Source of the DNA: Bradyrhizobium sacchari
Lineage (GTDB): Bacteria; Pseudomonadota; Alphaproteobacteria; Rhizobiales; Xanthobacteraceae
Assembly: GCF_002068095.1 (NCBI RefSeq)
Contig: NZ_LWIG01000063.1
Coordinates: 178,058 to 211,902, forward strand
Direction of reading: 5' to 3'
DNA length: 33,845 nucleotides
In this document: piece after piece, positions 16,047 to 24,664 of the stretch
Numbering within the stretch: the first letter of the stretch is position 1
Layout of the letters: each line of letters opens with the position of its first letter
The notes under the pieces: model-generated
The model's database searches: none
What the model saw: only the letters and a program-made list of their open reading frames with translations
What the model was told of the DNA's origin: nothing
Position numbers and translations under genes: made by a program

Positions 16047-17564
16047 ATGCATAAGAGTGTGAAGGACAACAGCGTGTCGCAACGAGTCGAAGGCCAGGCA
16101 AGCACAGGCATCGAGGGGCTGGATAACATCCTCGGTGGAGGATTTCAGCGTGGACGCGCATTCCTGCTCGAAGGTGCGCCAGGCACCGGCAAGACGACAG
16201 TCGCGACCCAGTTCTTGATCAAGGGAGCCGCGGCGGGCGAACGCTGCGTTTACATCACGCTGTCCGAGAGCGAGGCCGAGCTGCGCGACGGCGCGATCTC
16301 CCACGGGTGGGATTTGTCGGGCATCGAGGTCTTCGAGCTCATTCCTCCAGAGAACCTGCTCGATGAGGATCAGCAGCAGAGCCTGCTCTATTCCTCCGAT
16401 CTGGAACTCGGCGAGACGACGAAGCGCATCTTCGAGACCGTCGAGCGCATAAAGCCGCAGAGGGTCGTGCTCGACAGCCTCTCGGAGATCAGGCTGCTCG
16501 CCCAGAGTTCGCTGCGCTACCGGCGGCAGATATTGAGCCTGAAGCACTATTTTGCGGGATCCGAAGCGACAGTTCTTCTTCTCGATGATCTCACCACCGA
16601 TCTGAATGACAGGACGGTGCATTCCGTTGCTCACGGCGTGATCCGCTTGGAGGAAACCGCTCCAGAGTATGGCGCCGAGCGGCGACGGATGCGCGTCATC
16701 AAATATCGCGGGCGGCCTTTTCGCGGCGGCTTCCACGACTTCGCGATCGCGACCGGGGGAGTGCAGGTCTTCCCGCGGCTCGTCTCGGCCGAGCACAAGG
16801 CGGATTACGCGCGTGACCTTCTGACGACGGAGTCCGGCAAACTGGATGCTCTCCTCGGCGGAGGAGTCGAGCGGGGCACAAGCATTCTTGTCCTCGGTCC
16901 GACAGGAGCGGGCAAGTCGCTGCTTTCGCTCACCTTCGTCCAGGGGGCCGCAAATCGGGGCGAGCGCGCGGCCATGTTCGTCTTCGACGAGGAATTGGGC
17001 GTCCTGTTCGAACGTGCGAAAGGCCTCAACATCGATCTTCAGGCGCTGGTAGATGCCGGCCAACTCGTCATCGAGCAAATCGACGCCGCCGAGCTGACGC
17101 CCGGCGAGTTCTCCGCGCGCGTACGGCGCTGCGTCGAGATTCACGGCGCTCGGACGGTGGTCATCGACAGTCTCAACGGCTTCCAGGCCGCCATGCCCGG
17201 CGAACAAGCGCTGGTCCTTCACATGCACGAACTCCTGCAATACCTGAACCGCCAGGGCGCCACGACATTCCTTACCGTCGCGCAGCACGGGCTCGTCGGC
17301 GACATGCGCGTACCGGTGGACGTCACCTATCTGGCGGACACCGTCATCCTGCTGCGCTACTTCGAGGCGGTCGGTCGCGTGCGCCGGGCGATGTCGGTCG
17401 TCAAGAAGCGCACCGGTCCGCATGAGGACACGATCCGGGAGTTCCTGATTGATCGACGCGGCCTCACATTGGGCGACCCACTGACGAACTTCCAGGGTGT
17501 TCTGAGCGGCGTACCTGCGCTAGTCGGAGAGACGGCGCACCTGCTCAAGGCGGGGGAATCGTGA
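16047..17564 (+). CDS. kaiC: KaiC-like double RecA-fold ATPase
   Basis: A 505-aa protein with two RecA/KaiC domains in tandem, the full KaiC layout. The first has Walker A 'GAPGTGKTT' (43-51) and 'VVLDSLSEI' (140-148); the second has 'GPTGAGKS' (284-291) and 'VVIDSLNGF' (371-379). The C-terminal text 'ADTVILLRYFE' and 'GPHEDTIREFLI' aligns with KaiC CII. Aligned by eye, the clock phosphosites Ser431/Thr432 correspond to Thr427/Tyr428, and the first-domain Glu pair is reduced to one (Glu74). No kaiA or kaiB is in the window. It overlaps the hybrid kinase by 4 bases and lies behind an EcfG-type promoter. A stress-signalling role with the kinase is more likely than a circadian oscillator. ATG 16047 has no clear ribosome-binding site; a GTG 12 bases on is possible. 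Confidence 0.88.
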   Translation: MHKSVKDNSVSQRVEGQASTGIEGLDNILGGGFQRGRAFLLEGAPGTGKTTVATQFLIKGAAAGERCVYITLSESEAELRDGAISHGWDLSGIEVFELIPPENLLDEDQQQSLLYSSDLELGETTKRIFETVERIKPQRVVLDSLSEIRLLAQSSLRYRRQILSLKHYFAGSEATVLLLDDLTTDLNDRTVHSVAHGVIRLEETAPEYGAERRRMRVIKYRGRPFRGGFHDFAIATGGVQVFPRLVSAEHKADYARDLLTTESGKLDALLGGGVERGTSILVLGPTGAGKSLLSLTFVQGAANRGERAAMFVFDEELGVLFERAKGLNIDLQALVDAGQLVIEQIDAAELTPGEFSARVRRCVEIHGARTVVIDSLNGFQAAMPGEQALVLHMHELLQYLNRQGATTFLTVAQHGLVGDMRVPVDVTYLADTVILLRYFEAVGRVRRAMSVVKKRTGPHEDTIREFLIDRRGLTLGDPLTNFQGVLSGVPALVGETAHLLKAGES

Positions 17565-20107
17565 AGCGCAGCACGGTTTCGGAGCGAGCGCTCGTCCTCG
17601 CGCCGCGGGGACGCGACGCCGCCATTGCGTCGGGGATCCTGCGTGAGGCCGGGGTGACCGCGGACCCCTGCCCGTCACTGCCCACGCTCATCGCCGAACT
17701 CGATGCAGGCGCCGGCTTCGTCGTGGTCACCGAGGAAGCATTGGCCACGACGGATCTCGCGCCACTCGGCGCCTGGCTGGACAATCAGGAAGACTGGTCG
17801 GACATGCCCTTTGTGCTGCTGACGACGGGTGGCGGGGGGCTGGAGCGCAATCCGGCCGCGCAACGTTTTCTCGAACTGCTGGGCAACGTTACATTCCTGG
17901 AGCGGCCCTTTCATCCGACGACCCTCGTCAGCCTCGCGCGCTCCGCCCTGCGCAGCCGGCTCCGTCAGTACGAGGCCCGCGCCAGGCTCGAATCCCTGCG
18001 GGCAGGCGAAGAGAGACTTCGGCTCGTCGTCGACAGCGCAGAGGACTACGCCATCATCACCACCGACCAGGAGCGAAGAGTGACGAGCTGGTCGGTGGGC
18101 GCGGAGACGATCTTCGGCTGGACGGCTGCCGACATGATGGGCCACTCGGCCGACGCGATCTTCGCGCCCGAGGACCGCGCATCGGGACAACCGGAGGCCG
18201 AGATCGCCATCGCACGCAAGGAGGGCTTCGCTCCAGACGAACGCTGGCATCTACGCGCTGACGGTTCGCGTGTGTTCCTGAGAGGCTCGATGCGGCCGCT
18301 GCCGCGTGACGACCAAGGACGCGAGCGAGGGTTCATCAAGATCGCACGGGACGAGACGGACCGGCGGTTGGCCGAAGCGCGCCGCGTTGCTCTCCTCGAG
18401 CTGTCCGACCGCATTCGCGATATCGCGGACCCGACCGAGCTCTCCTACGCAGCGGCCGAGATACTCGGGCGTACGCTCGGCGTGAGCCGGGCAGGCTATG
18501 GCACGATCGACATGGCCGCCGAGACGATCAGCATCGAGCGCGACTGGAATGCGCCTGGAATCAGGAGCCTCGCCGGCGTACTGCACTTTCGTGACTACGG
18601 CTCGTATATCGAGAATCTCAAGCGCGGCGAGACGGTGGTGTTTCCCGATGCCGAAAAGGACCCGCGTACCGCTGCGACCGCTCACGCCCTCAAGGCGATC
18701 AGTGCACAATCCATCGTGAACATGCCCGTGACCGAACGGGGCGGGATCGTAGCGCTCCTCTACCTCAATCACGCGACCGCGCGCGAGTGGACGCCGGACG
18801 AGCTCGAGTTCATCCGGGAAGTTGCCGAGCGTACCCGAACCGCCGTCGAGCGCAGGCGTGCGGAGCAGGAGATCCGGGAACTCGCTGCCTCGCTGGAACG
18901 GCGCGTCACAGAGCGGACTGCCGAGCTGATGAATGCCGAGGAAGCCCTGCGGCAAGCCCAGAAGATGGAGGCGGTGGGCCAGCTCACAGGGGGCGTAGCG
19001 CACGACTTCAACAACCTGCTGACCATCATCAAGAGCTCCACCGACCTATTGCGCCGTCCAGGTCTCGCCGAGGAGCGCCGGCGCCGCTATGTCGACGCGA
19101 TCTCCGATACCGTCGACCGGGCTTCGAAGCTGACCGGTCAGCTTCTCGCGTTCGCCCGGCGCCAGGCGCTCAAGCCCGAGGTGTTCGACGCATCCGCACG
19201 CGTGCGGGCGATCAGCGACATGCTCCGCACGATCGTGGGATCGCGTATCCGGATCGAGACGGAGATGTCGTGCGAGAGCTGCCCCATCGAGGCGGATGCC
19301 AGTCAATTCGAGACGGCGCTGGTCAATATGGCCGTCAACGCGCGCGACGCGATGAACGGCGAGGGCACCCTGCACATCCGCATCGACGAGATCGCCGCCA
19401 TGCCGCCCCTACGCGGGCACGCCGGCAATCCCGCCCCTTTCGTGGCCGTGTCGCTGACCGATTCAGGCTCGGGCATCCCGACGGACAAACTCGCGCATGT
19501 CTTTGAGCCATTCTTCACCACAAAGGAAGTGGGTAAGGGCACGGGCCTCGGCCTGAGCCAGGTCTACGGCTTTGCCAAGCAATCGGGCGGCGATGTCGCG
19601 GTCAAAAGCGAGGTGGGCCGTGGCACCACGTTTACGCTCTACCTGCCTCGCGCCGCGCATGAGGCAGCATCGGACAGGGACCGGACCGAGATCGACCTCA
19701 ATCAAGACGACGCGCTGTCCGAGCGCGACCGCGGTCCCCGCGTTCTCGTGGTGGAAGACAACGTGGAGGTTGGACGCTCCTCGACCCAAATCCTGGCAGA
19801 CCTCGGCTACGACACGACCCTGGCGACGAATGCGACCGAGGCGCTCAGGCTTCTCGACGAGGCCGACAGATTCGACGTGGTGTTCTCCGACGTGATCATG
19901 CCCGGAATGAACGGGGTTGACCTCGGCCGGGAAATCCGGCGCCGCCACCCGAAAGTGCCGGTGGTGCTGACCTCGGGTTACAGCGAAGTCCTTGCCGAAG
20001 AGGGGCGGCACGGATTCGACCTCGTGCATAAGCCTTATGCTGCCGAGGATCTGTCGCGAGTGCTGCGGCGCGTGACGCGGGCCAGGCGTCCTCCAGATCT
20101 CCCGTAA
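17561..20107 (+). CDS. Hybrid sensor histidine kinase (REC-like, PAS, GAF, HisKA, HATPase, REC)
   Basis: An 848-aa soluble kinase without membrane helices, starting at a GTG that overlaps the KaiC stop (GTGA). Residues 1-130 resemble a receiver fold but lack a clear Asp acceptor, with 'MPFVLLTTGGG' and 'FLERPF' as the later strands. A PAS domain (about 152-268), a GAF domain (about 275-430) and a short coiled coil (430-470) follow. The phosphoacceptor is His481 in 'GGVAHDFNNLLT'. The ATPase domain has Asn593 ('NARDAMNGEG'), 'DSGSGIP' (634-640) and 'GKGTGLGLSQVYG' (658-670). The C-terminal receiver has Asp777 and Lys824 ('HKPY'). The H-box belongs to the HWE/NtrB-like cytoplasmic hybrid group. 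Its coupling to KaiC suggests that KaiC controls kinase output, or the reverse. The downstream partner is not in the window. Confidence 0.92.
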   Translation: MKRSTVSERALVLAPRGRDAAIASGILREAGVTADPCPSLPTLIAELDAGAGFVVVTEEALATTDLAPLGAWLDNQEDWSDMPFVLLTTGGGGLERNPAAQRFLELLGNVTFLERPFHPTTLVSLARSALRSRLRQYEARARLESLRAGEERLRLVVDSAEDYAIITTDQERRVTSWSVGAETIFGWTAADMMGHSADAIFAPEDRASGQPEAEIAIARKEGFAPDERWHLRADGSRVFLRGSMRPLPRDDQGRERGFIKIARDETDRRLAEARRVALLELSDRIRDIADPTELSYAAAEILGRTLGVSRAGYGTIDMAAETISIERDWNAPGIRSLAGVLHFRDYGSYIENLKRGETVVFPDAEKDPRTAATAHALKAISAQSIVNMPVTERGGIVALLYLNHATAREWTPDELEFIREVAERTRTAVERRRAEQEIRELAASLERRVTERTAELMNAEEALRQAQKMEAVGQLTGGVAHDFNNLLTIIKSSTDLLRRPGLAEERRRRYVDAISDTVDRASKLTGQLLAFARRQALKPEVFDASARVRAISDMLRTIVGSRIRIETEMSCESCPIEADASQFETALVNMAVNARDAMNGEGTLHIRIDEIAAMPPLRGHAGNPAPFVAVSLTDSGSGIPTDKLAHVFEPFFTTKEVGKGTGLGLSQVYGFAKQSGGDVAVKSEVGRGTTFTLYLPRAAHEAASDRDRTEIDLNQDDALSERDRGPRVLVVEDNVEVGRSSTQILADLGYDTTLATNATEALRLLDEADRFDVVFSDVIMPGMNGVDLGREIRRRHPKVPVVLTSGYSEVLAEEGRHGFDLVHKPYAAEDLSRVLRRVTRARRPPDLP

Positions 20108-20117
20108 CCGCAGCCTT

Positions 20118-21344
20118 TCAGCGACGCCGCGCCCCATAGGTCGGCGGCGGCGCCTGCACGGTCGGCGCGGCGGCGGCGAACAGGTCGTCCTTGCTGCCGT
20201 TCAGCGGCGGATAGATGCGCTTGCGGTTGATGGTCTGTTTGGTCGCCTTCGCGGCGGCGCCGGTGGCGCGGACCTCGCGATCCCACCCCTCGGTATAGAG
20301 CGCGCCCCAGCCGCCGAGATCGAGCACGGTCACGTACCAGTCGATCCGCAGCGGCAGCATCGGCTCACCGACCAGATCGGCCACCACGTTGTGGCCGGCG
20401 AAGCGCCCCATGGGCCGGGCAAACTGACAGGACATCACGGTCGGATGCAGCCCGTCGACCACGCTGGAGGCGACGTCGCCGGCCGCGAACACGCCGGGCA
20501 GATCCGCGACGCGCATGAAGGGATCGACCAGAAGGCGCCCGAGGCGATCGCGCGCGCCCGGAAAATTTTCGGCCAGCCGGCTTGCACGCATGCCGGCGCA
20601 CCAGATCACCGTCTGGGCCGCGATGAACTCGCCCGAGCTCAGGTGAATACCGGCGGCCTCGATCGAGACGACGCGCGCGCCGAGCCGCGTCTCGACATCG
20701 AGCGATGACAAGGCGGATTCGATGACGGGACGCGCATGCGTACCGATGGTGGCGCCGACAGTCGGATTGGGATCGACCAGGATGATGCGGCGGCTGCCCG
20801 TGATGCCGGCGCGTGCCAGCCTGTCGGGCATTTCAGCCGCGACCTCGATGCCGGTGAAGCCGGCGCCGACCACGACCACGGTCGAACGTCCCGGTGACGG
20901 CGCGCTGCGTCCGAGCGATGCGAAATGATCCTCGAGGCGAAGCGCCGCGGCATAGGTGTCGACGTCGAACCCATGGCAGGCAAGGCCCGGAATGTCGGGA
21001 CGCATCACCTCGCTGCCGAGCGCGAGCACGAGGCGGTCATAGCTCAGCGTCTCCTCGCCGCCGCTGGTGACGAGCGATATCCTGCGATGCGCCGGATCGA
21101 TCGCTTCGACCTCGGCCAGGCCGTGCGTGACGCCGATCGGATCGAGCAATTGCGCAAGCGGAAGCGCGACCTCGCTGAGGTCGGTCTCGTAATTGCGCAC
21201 GCGAATGTTGTGATAGGGGTTGCGGTCGATGACACAGATCTCGATGTCACGGCCCGCAGCGCCGATCTCGTCGCGTTTGCGCGCGGCGCCGATGGCCGCC
21301 CACAGACCCGCAAACCCGGCACCGAGCACGACGATACGCGTCAT
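20118..21344 (-). CDS. NDH-2-like NAD(P)H:FAD oxidoreductase
   Basis: A 408-aa pyridine-nucleotide-disulfide-type flavoprotein. It has two dinucleotide-binding motifs: 'VVLGAGFAGL' at residues 5-14 for FAD and 'VVVVGAGFTGIEVAAE' around residue 157 for NAD(P)H. The FAD-closing motif 'GVFAAGDVA' lies near residue 290. The pattern fits type II NADH dehydrogenase or a related quinone reductase: 'YDRLVLALGSE' and 'GRFAGHNVVADLVG' occur in NDH-2 relatives. There are no redox cysteines of the disulfide reductase type. The C-terminus is short and lacks an obvious membrane helix, so the exact acceptor is uncertain. It converges on the hybrid kinase with 10 bases between stops, and lies 219 bases downstream of the AraC gene on the same strand. 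Confidence 0.8.
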   Translation of the reverse strand: MTRIVVLGAGFAGLWAAIGAARKRDEIGAAGRDIEICVIDRNPYHNIRVRNYETDLSEVALPLAQLLDPIGVTHGLAEVEAIDPAHRRISLVTSGGEETLSYDRLVLALGSEVMRPDIPGLACHGFDVDTYAAALRLEDHFASLGRSAPSPGRSTVVVVGAGFTGIEVAAEMPDRLARAGITGSRRIILVDPNPTVGATIGTHARPVIESALSSLDVETRLGARVVSIEAAGIHLSSGEFIAAQTVIWCAGMRASRLAENFPGARDRLGRLLVDPFMRVADLPGVFAAGDVASSVVDGLHPTVMSCQFARPMGRFAGHNVVADLVGEPMLPLRIDWYVTVLDLGGWGALYTEGWDREVRATGAAAKATKQTINRKRIYPPLNGSKDDLFAAAAPTVQAPPPTYGARRR

Positions 21345-21501
21345 GTCCGCTTACTGCTGTGCTTTCCAAAGAGATCCAGCGGTCTGCCCGCAGAGGCAGA
21401 TATAGCTCATTCGCACCGGCCGACCAACTGCGGCGGCGCCGGGCCGCTGCACAAGATCGTGGGCTTAAAGCGATGAGATTTGGATGAACCGTCAGCGCGC
21501 T

Positions 21502-21564
21502 TTAGGTTGTTGTTTACGCATGATCTTTCCCGAAAACCACTTCGCACTTTTCCGGATCATGCTC
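21502..21564. repeat. Palindromic repeat, copy 1 of 2
   Basis: Its 45-base core (21518-21562) begins GCATGATC and ends GATCATGC, an imperfect hairpin with TTTTCCG/CGAAAA inner arms. The flanking TTAGGTT.TTGTTT is also shared with copy 2 at 24665-24727. It lies directly after the AraC stop codon. Confidence 0.75.
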
Positions 21565-22523
21565 TAGGCCTCGCGCAGCTCCGACGGCGTCGCACCAAAG
21601 CGCTTGCGGAAGGCGCGGTTGAAATAGGACAGGTCGGAGAAGCCCGAGGAATGCGCGATGTCGCTGATCTTGCGTGCCCTCGCCCGGGGATCGCCGAGCT
21701 GCTTTCGCGCCAGCAGGAGGCGCTGCTCCAGCACGAATTCGGTGAACGTGGTGCCGGCCTGCTCGAACAGGCGCTGCGCCTGGCGCGGGCTTAAGCCGGA
21801 GCGTGTCGCAACTTCGGCCAGGCAGAGATCGCTGCGGCCGAGCGCGGACATCACGTCGGCCTGCATCAGGTCGAGGCGGGCCGCCGCGTGCCCGCGCCCG
21901 CGCGCCAGGCTTGCGTGCTCGGCATCGGCGCCGAGCAGGAGACCGACGAGATCGACCATGTGCTGCGCGGTCAGGCGCTGGCCGACGGCGTCGAGATGCG
22001 GCGCATGATTGGCGGCGAGCGCATGGTAGCCGAAGATGGTCTCGGCGACGGCGCCGTCGGAGAGCACCTGCGAAAGCTTGTCCTCGGCGCGCGGATTGAT
22101 GTCCAGCAGCGCGCGGCGCGGCATGCGGATGCTGGTGAAACGATCCTCGATGGTATGGCCGACGGTACCGGTGATGCCCATGTCGACGAGCACCATCTGC
22201 GCGGGCGCAAGCTCCACGGTATGGCCGTTCTGTCCGACGCGGACGAGGCCCGCATGCGCCGCGATCAGCACGAGATCGTCGCTGCCGTCGGCAAGATGAC
22301 TCTGGGTGCGCGAGTATTGCGCGGAGGCGCCTTCGGGAATGGCGAGCACGATGTTGTCGACCACACTGACCTGGAGCCGGCAATCGATGCTGTCGCCATG
22401 GCTCGGCCCGATGTCGAGGCCGCAGGCTCCGAAGGCCCGCTCGCGCCATTGTTCGAAGGCCGCACCCTGCGGCAGGCCAGCATATTGGTGAATGAAGATG
22501 CCCGGCGTTCTCGCTGCATCCAT
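21564..22523 (-). CDS. AraC family transcriptional regulator
   Basis: A 319-aa regulator. The C-terminal ~100 residues are the AraC double helix-turn-helix: 'LAEVATRSGLSPRQAQRLFE' is the first and 'KISDIAHSSGFSDLSYFNRAFRKRFGATPSELR' (cited in part: 'IAHSSGFSDLSYFNRAF') is the second. The N-terminal ~190 residues resemble the AraC-binding-like/cupin-type ligand domain seen in FeaR-like proteins. ATG 22523 is preferred over the longest frame (22550) because a purine-rich GAGGGGCGAG precedes it. The next gene on the strand, the NDH-2-like flavoprotein, is a possible target, but the 219-base gap with a repeat makes co-transcription doubtful. The effector is unknown. Confidence 0.85.
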   Translation of the reverse strand: MDAARTPGIFIHQYAGLPQGAAFEQWRERAFGACGLDIGPSHGDSIDCRLQVSVVDNIVLAIPEGASAQYSRTQSHLADGSDDLVLIAAHAGLVRVGQNGHTVELAPAQMVLVDMGITGTVGHTIEDRFTSIRMPRRALLDINPRAEDKLSQVLSDGAVAETIFGYHALAANHAPHLDAVGQRLTAQHMVDLVGLLLGADAEHASLARGRGHAAARLDLMQADVMSALGRSDLCLAEVATRSGLSPRQAQRLFEQAGTTFTEFVLEQRLLLARKQLGDPRARARKISDIAHSSGFSDLSYFNRAFRKRFGATPSELREA

Positions 22524-22714
22524 CTGATGTCTCGCCCCTCTTCGGCACAATGATCGGCCGCGCCGACTGCAAATTCCGGGGATTTGACGCGACGGATGGC
22601 GGGGAGGTTCAAACCGGGACGGGATTTAGCCGCGATTGTCGAAATACGACGGCGGGATGGACGAGGGCGACAGGAACGGATGAATGATTTGTCGCGGCCC
22701 CCTGAACATTCCAG

Positions 22715-22857
22715 CGTCGTCCTGGACCAGCGAGCAGAGCGAGCGCCGATCCAGGACCCATTACCACAGGATCGAATGGTTGCTCGCCGGTATGGCCACA
22801 GCTCACTGCTACCATAGGCTCCTGGGGTGATGGGTCCTGGCTTTCGCCAGGACGACG
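22715..22857. repeat. 143-bp element with inverted ends
   Basis: CGTCGTCCTGG (22715-22725) and CCAGGACGACG (22847-22857) are perfect inverted ends. Nested inside, a 'CCAGGACCCA' near 22752 pairs with 'TGGGTCCTGG' near 22831. I recall this as a common intergenic element in Bradyrhizobium. It fills most of the 343 bases between the AraC start and the anti-sigma stop. The rest of that gap (22524-22714) must hold the AraC promoter, but I see no clear motif. Confidence 0.65.
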
Positions 22858-22866
22858 ATGGCGAAC

Positions 22867-23922
22867 CTACTTCTTCGCCGGCACCTGCGGCTGCGCCGGC
22901 GGCACGGTCTCGATCAGCTTGCCGGAAAACACCGGCGCCGAGGTCGGCTGGCCGCTCGGCGAGCCGCCGGCCTGCTCGACGGTGACGGCATAGGTCGCGC
23001 CGTTGACGAGGTCGGCATCGTAGCCGGCGAGCAGTGGACGCGCGGTGAACTCGCCGGCGCCGATCACGCCGAGCGAGCGCGGGCGCGGCAGCTTGTCGGA
23101 GATCAGCCAGAGCTCGAAACTCTTGCCGGGCTCCGGCGTGGCGCCGACCTTGCGCACCGTGAAATTCCGCGTCGCGCCGTCGATGGTGAGGATGAAGGCG
23201 GGGCCGCCGCCCTGGCCCTGCAGCAGCGCGACATATTGCGCGGACGCGGCGAGCGGTGCCGGCGTCTTCACCTCCACGGTCTGGATACGCGGGGCGGGAC
23301 GCAACGCGCCCGGCAGCGCGTCGGGCTGGAAGATCTGCAGCGACAGCGTCACCAGCAGCGCGGCCGCGAGCGCACTAAGGACCGAGGCGATGGTGCGCCA
23401 GCGCTTCACGCGGCCCTTGAGCCGGATCACGTTGCTGGTGTCCACGGCCGGCGGAGGCGGTGCATGCACCACGCCCGGATCTGGCGCGTGGACCTGCGGC
23501 ATGAAGATCGGCGCGACGTCGGACAACGCATCGGAGGCCGGCCGCGCCGTCTCCGGCGGCTCCGTTGCGGAAGGCTGCGGCTCGGTCAGCGGCGTGCTGT
23601 CCGAAGGCAGCGGCGGCGAGGTGGCTTCAGACGAGGACGATTCCGGTACCGGAGGCGGTGCGGCTTCGGACGGTGCGGGCGGCGCCTGCGCGAAATCCGT
23701 CCGCGCGAGCTCGGCCCTGATGTTCTCCCACACGATCGGACGCGGCTCGATCGTGCCGACCATCTGGTTGAGGACACCGAGCCGGTAGGACCAGGACTGC
23801 ACGATTTCGGCGAACGCCTTGTCCACCGCCATCATGGTATCGACCTGCGCGCGCTCGTCGGCGTCGAGGGTGCCGAGCGCATATTCCGCGGCGAGCGCGA
23901 TATGGTCCTCCGTGTAGGCCAT
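22867..23922 (-). CDS. RskA-type anti-sigma factor
   Basis: A 351-aa membrane anti-sigma factor paired with the ECF gene upstream. The N-terminal cytoplasmic part begins 'HIALAAEYALGTLDADERAQV' (7-27), the usual opening of RskA-type anti-sigma domains; it has no Cys, so it is not a zinc-binding ZAS domain. Residues 80-165 are an unusually long Pro/Ser/Ala/Glu linker. One membrane helix covers about 176-198 ('TIASVLSALAAALLVTLSLQ'). The periplasmic RskA domain follows ('FELWLISDKLPRPRSLGVI'). ATG 23922 is used; the preceding TTG adds one residue. The gene starts 37 bases after the sigma stop. Release of the sigma factor probably involves regulated proteolysis, as in RskA relatives. Confidence 0.87.
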   Translation of the reverse strand: MAYTEDHIALAAEYALGTLDADERAQVDTMMAVDKAFAEIVQSWSYRLGVLNQMVGTIEPRPIVWENIRAELARTDFAQAPPAPSEAAPPPVPESSSSEATSPPLPSDSTPLTEPQPSATEPPETARPASDALSDVAPIFMPQVHAPDPGVVHAPPPPAVDTSNVIRLKGRVKRWRTIASVLSALAAALLVTLSLQIFQPDALPGALRPAPRIQTVEVKTPAPLAASAQYVALLQGQGGGPAFILTIDGATRNFTVRKVGATPEPGKSFELWLISDKLPRPRSLGVIGAGEFTARPLLAGYDADLVNGATYAVTVEQAGGSPSGQPTSAPVFSGKLIETVPPAQPQVPAKK

Positions 23923-23959
23923 CAATTGCAGTCCAGAACCTTCCTCGTCGTCCGAGCCA

Positions 23960-24505
23960 TCACAATCCGAGACACTCCCGGATATCCAGCATGCTGCGCC
24001 GCAGCCACGTCTTCACAGTGTTGACGGGCGCCGAAAATTTCTCCGCCAATTGCTCGCGGCTCCAGCCGTTGTAATAGGCGAGCAGCACGAGCTTCTGGCG
24101 GTCCGGCTCGAGCCGGCCGATGCATTCCAGGAGCCGCTTCAGCTCCTCGGTCATCTCCCGTCGCGCCAGCGGATCGGGACTTTCGGCCGCAACCTCCATC
24201 GCCTGCGGCTCTTCCTCGATCGAGGCTTCCGACTTCTTGCGCACGATGTCGATCGCACGGTTGCGCGCGATCGAGGCCATCCACGTGATCGGCGACGACA
24301 GCGCCGGATTGAACTGGCCCGCGCTGTTCCAGATCTTGACGTAGGTCTCCTGAATGACCTCCTCTGCGAGATCCTGCCGACGCAAGATACGAAGCACGAC
24401 ACCATAGAGTTTCGCACGCGTGGCGACGTAGAGGCGCTCAAACGCGGCCTGATCGCCCCTGGCGACCGCCTCGATCAGCCCAACCAGCTCTGCTGGCGTC
24501 AGCAT
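23960..24505 (-). CDS. ECF sigma factor (SigK/RskA-associated type)
   Basis: A 181-aa extracytoplasmic-function sigma factor. Region 2 spans about 20-85 ('FERLYVATRAKLYGVVLRIL', 'DLAEEVIQETYVKIW', 'SSPITWMASIARNRAIDIVR'). Region 4 spans about 125-178 ('GRLEPDRQKLVLLAYYNGWSREQLAEKF', 'VNTVKTWLRRSMLDIRECL'), cited in parts. The linker is acidic and there is no region 1 or 3. Its partner anti-sigma gene follows at once, which is the standard arrangement for an autoregulated ECF pair. It is not the EcfG general-stress factor: neither NepR nor PhyR is nearby and the anti-sigma is of the RskA kind. The signal sensed is unknown. Confidence 0.9.
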   Translation of the reverse strand: MLTPAELVGLIEAVARGDQAAFERLYVATRAKLYGVVLRILRRQDLAEEVIQETYVKIWNSAGQFNPALSSPITWMASIARNRAIDIVRKKSEASIEEEPQAMEVAAESPDPLARREMTEELKRLLECIGRLEPDRQKLVLLAYYNGWSREQLAEKFSAPVNTVKTWLRRSMLDIRECLGL

Positions 24506-24624
24506 TCAGCCCCCCAACACGCGGGCCGTCGCGTTCCGCGCAGGCCCCGGCACTGCGCTACCATAGCGCGCGGCAAAGCCGACCACCAAGGGGCGTGGCG
24601 CCGCGCTGTGGACAGGCCATACGA

Positions 24625-24651
24625 AAACCCGGACCTTGCGGGTCCGGGTTT
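24625..24651 (-). terminator. Terminator downstream of fliJ
   Basis: A perfect 11-bp stem (24625-24635 with 24641-24651) and 5-base loop, read on the minus strand, ends in GGTTTTCG. It lies about 84 bases after the fliJ stop, beyond the palindromic repeat, and probably ends the fliI-fliJ transcript. Confidence 0.65.
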
Positions 24652-24664
24652 GACAGGTTCTTGA

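Noticed and set aside
15757..16062. 101-aa plus-strand frame overlapping the kaiC start
   Set aside because: It covers the EcfG-type promoter, ends inside kaiC in another frame, and has no signal, domain or ribosome-binding site.
22866..24505. The ECF sigma factor as EcfG, the factor expected to read the GGAAC-N17-CGTT promoter
   Set aside because: EcfG is normally next to nepR and phyR. This one is paired with an RskA-type membrane anti-sigma factor, so it belongs to another ECF group.
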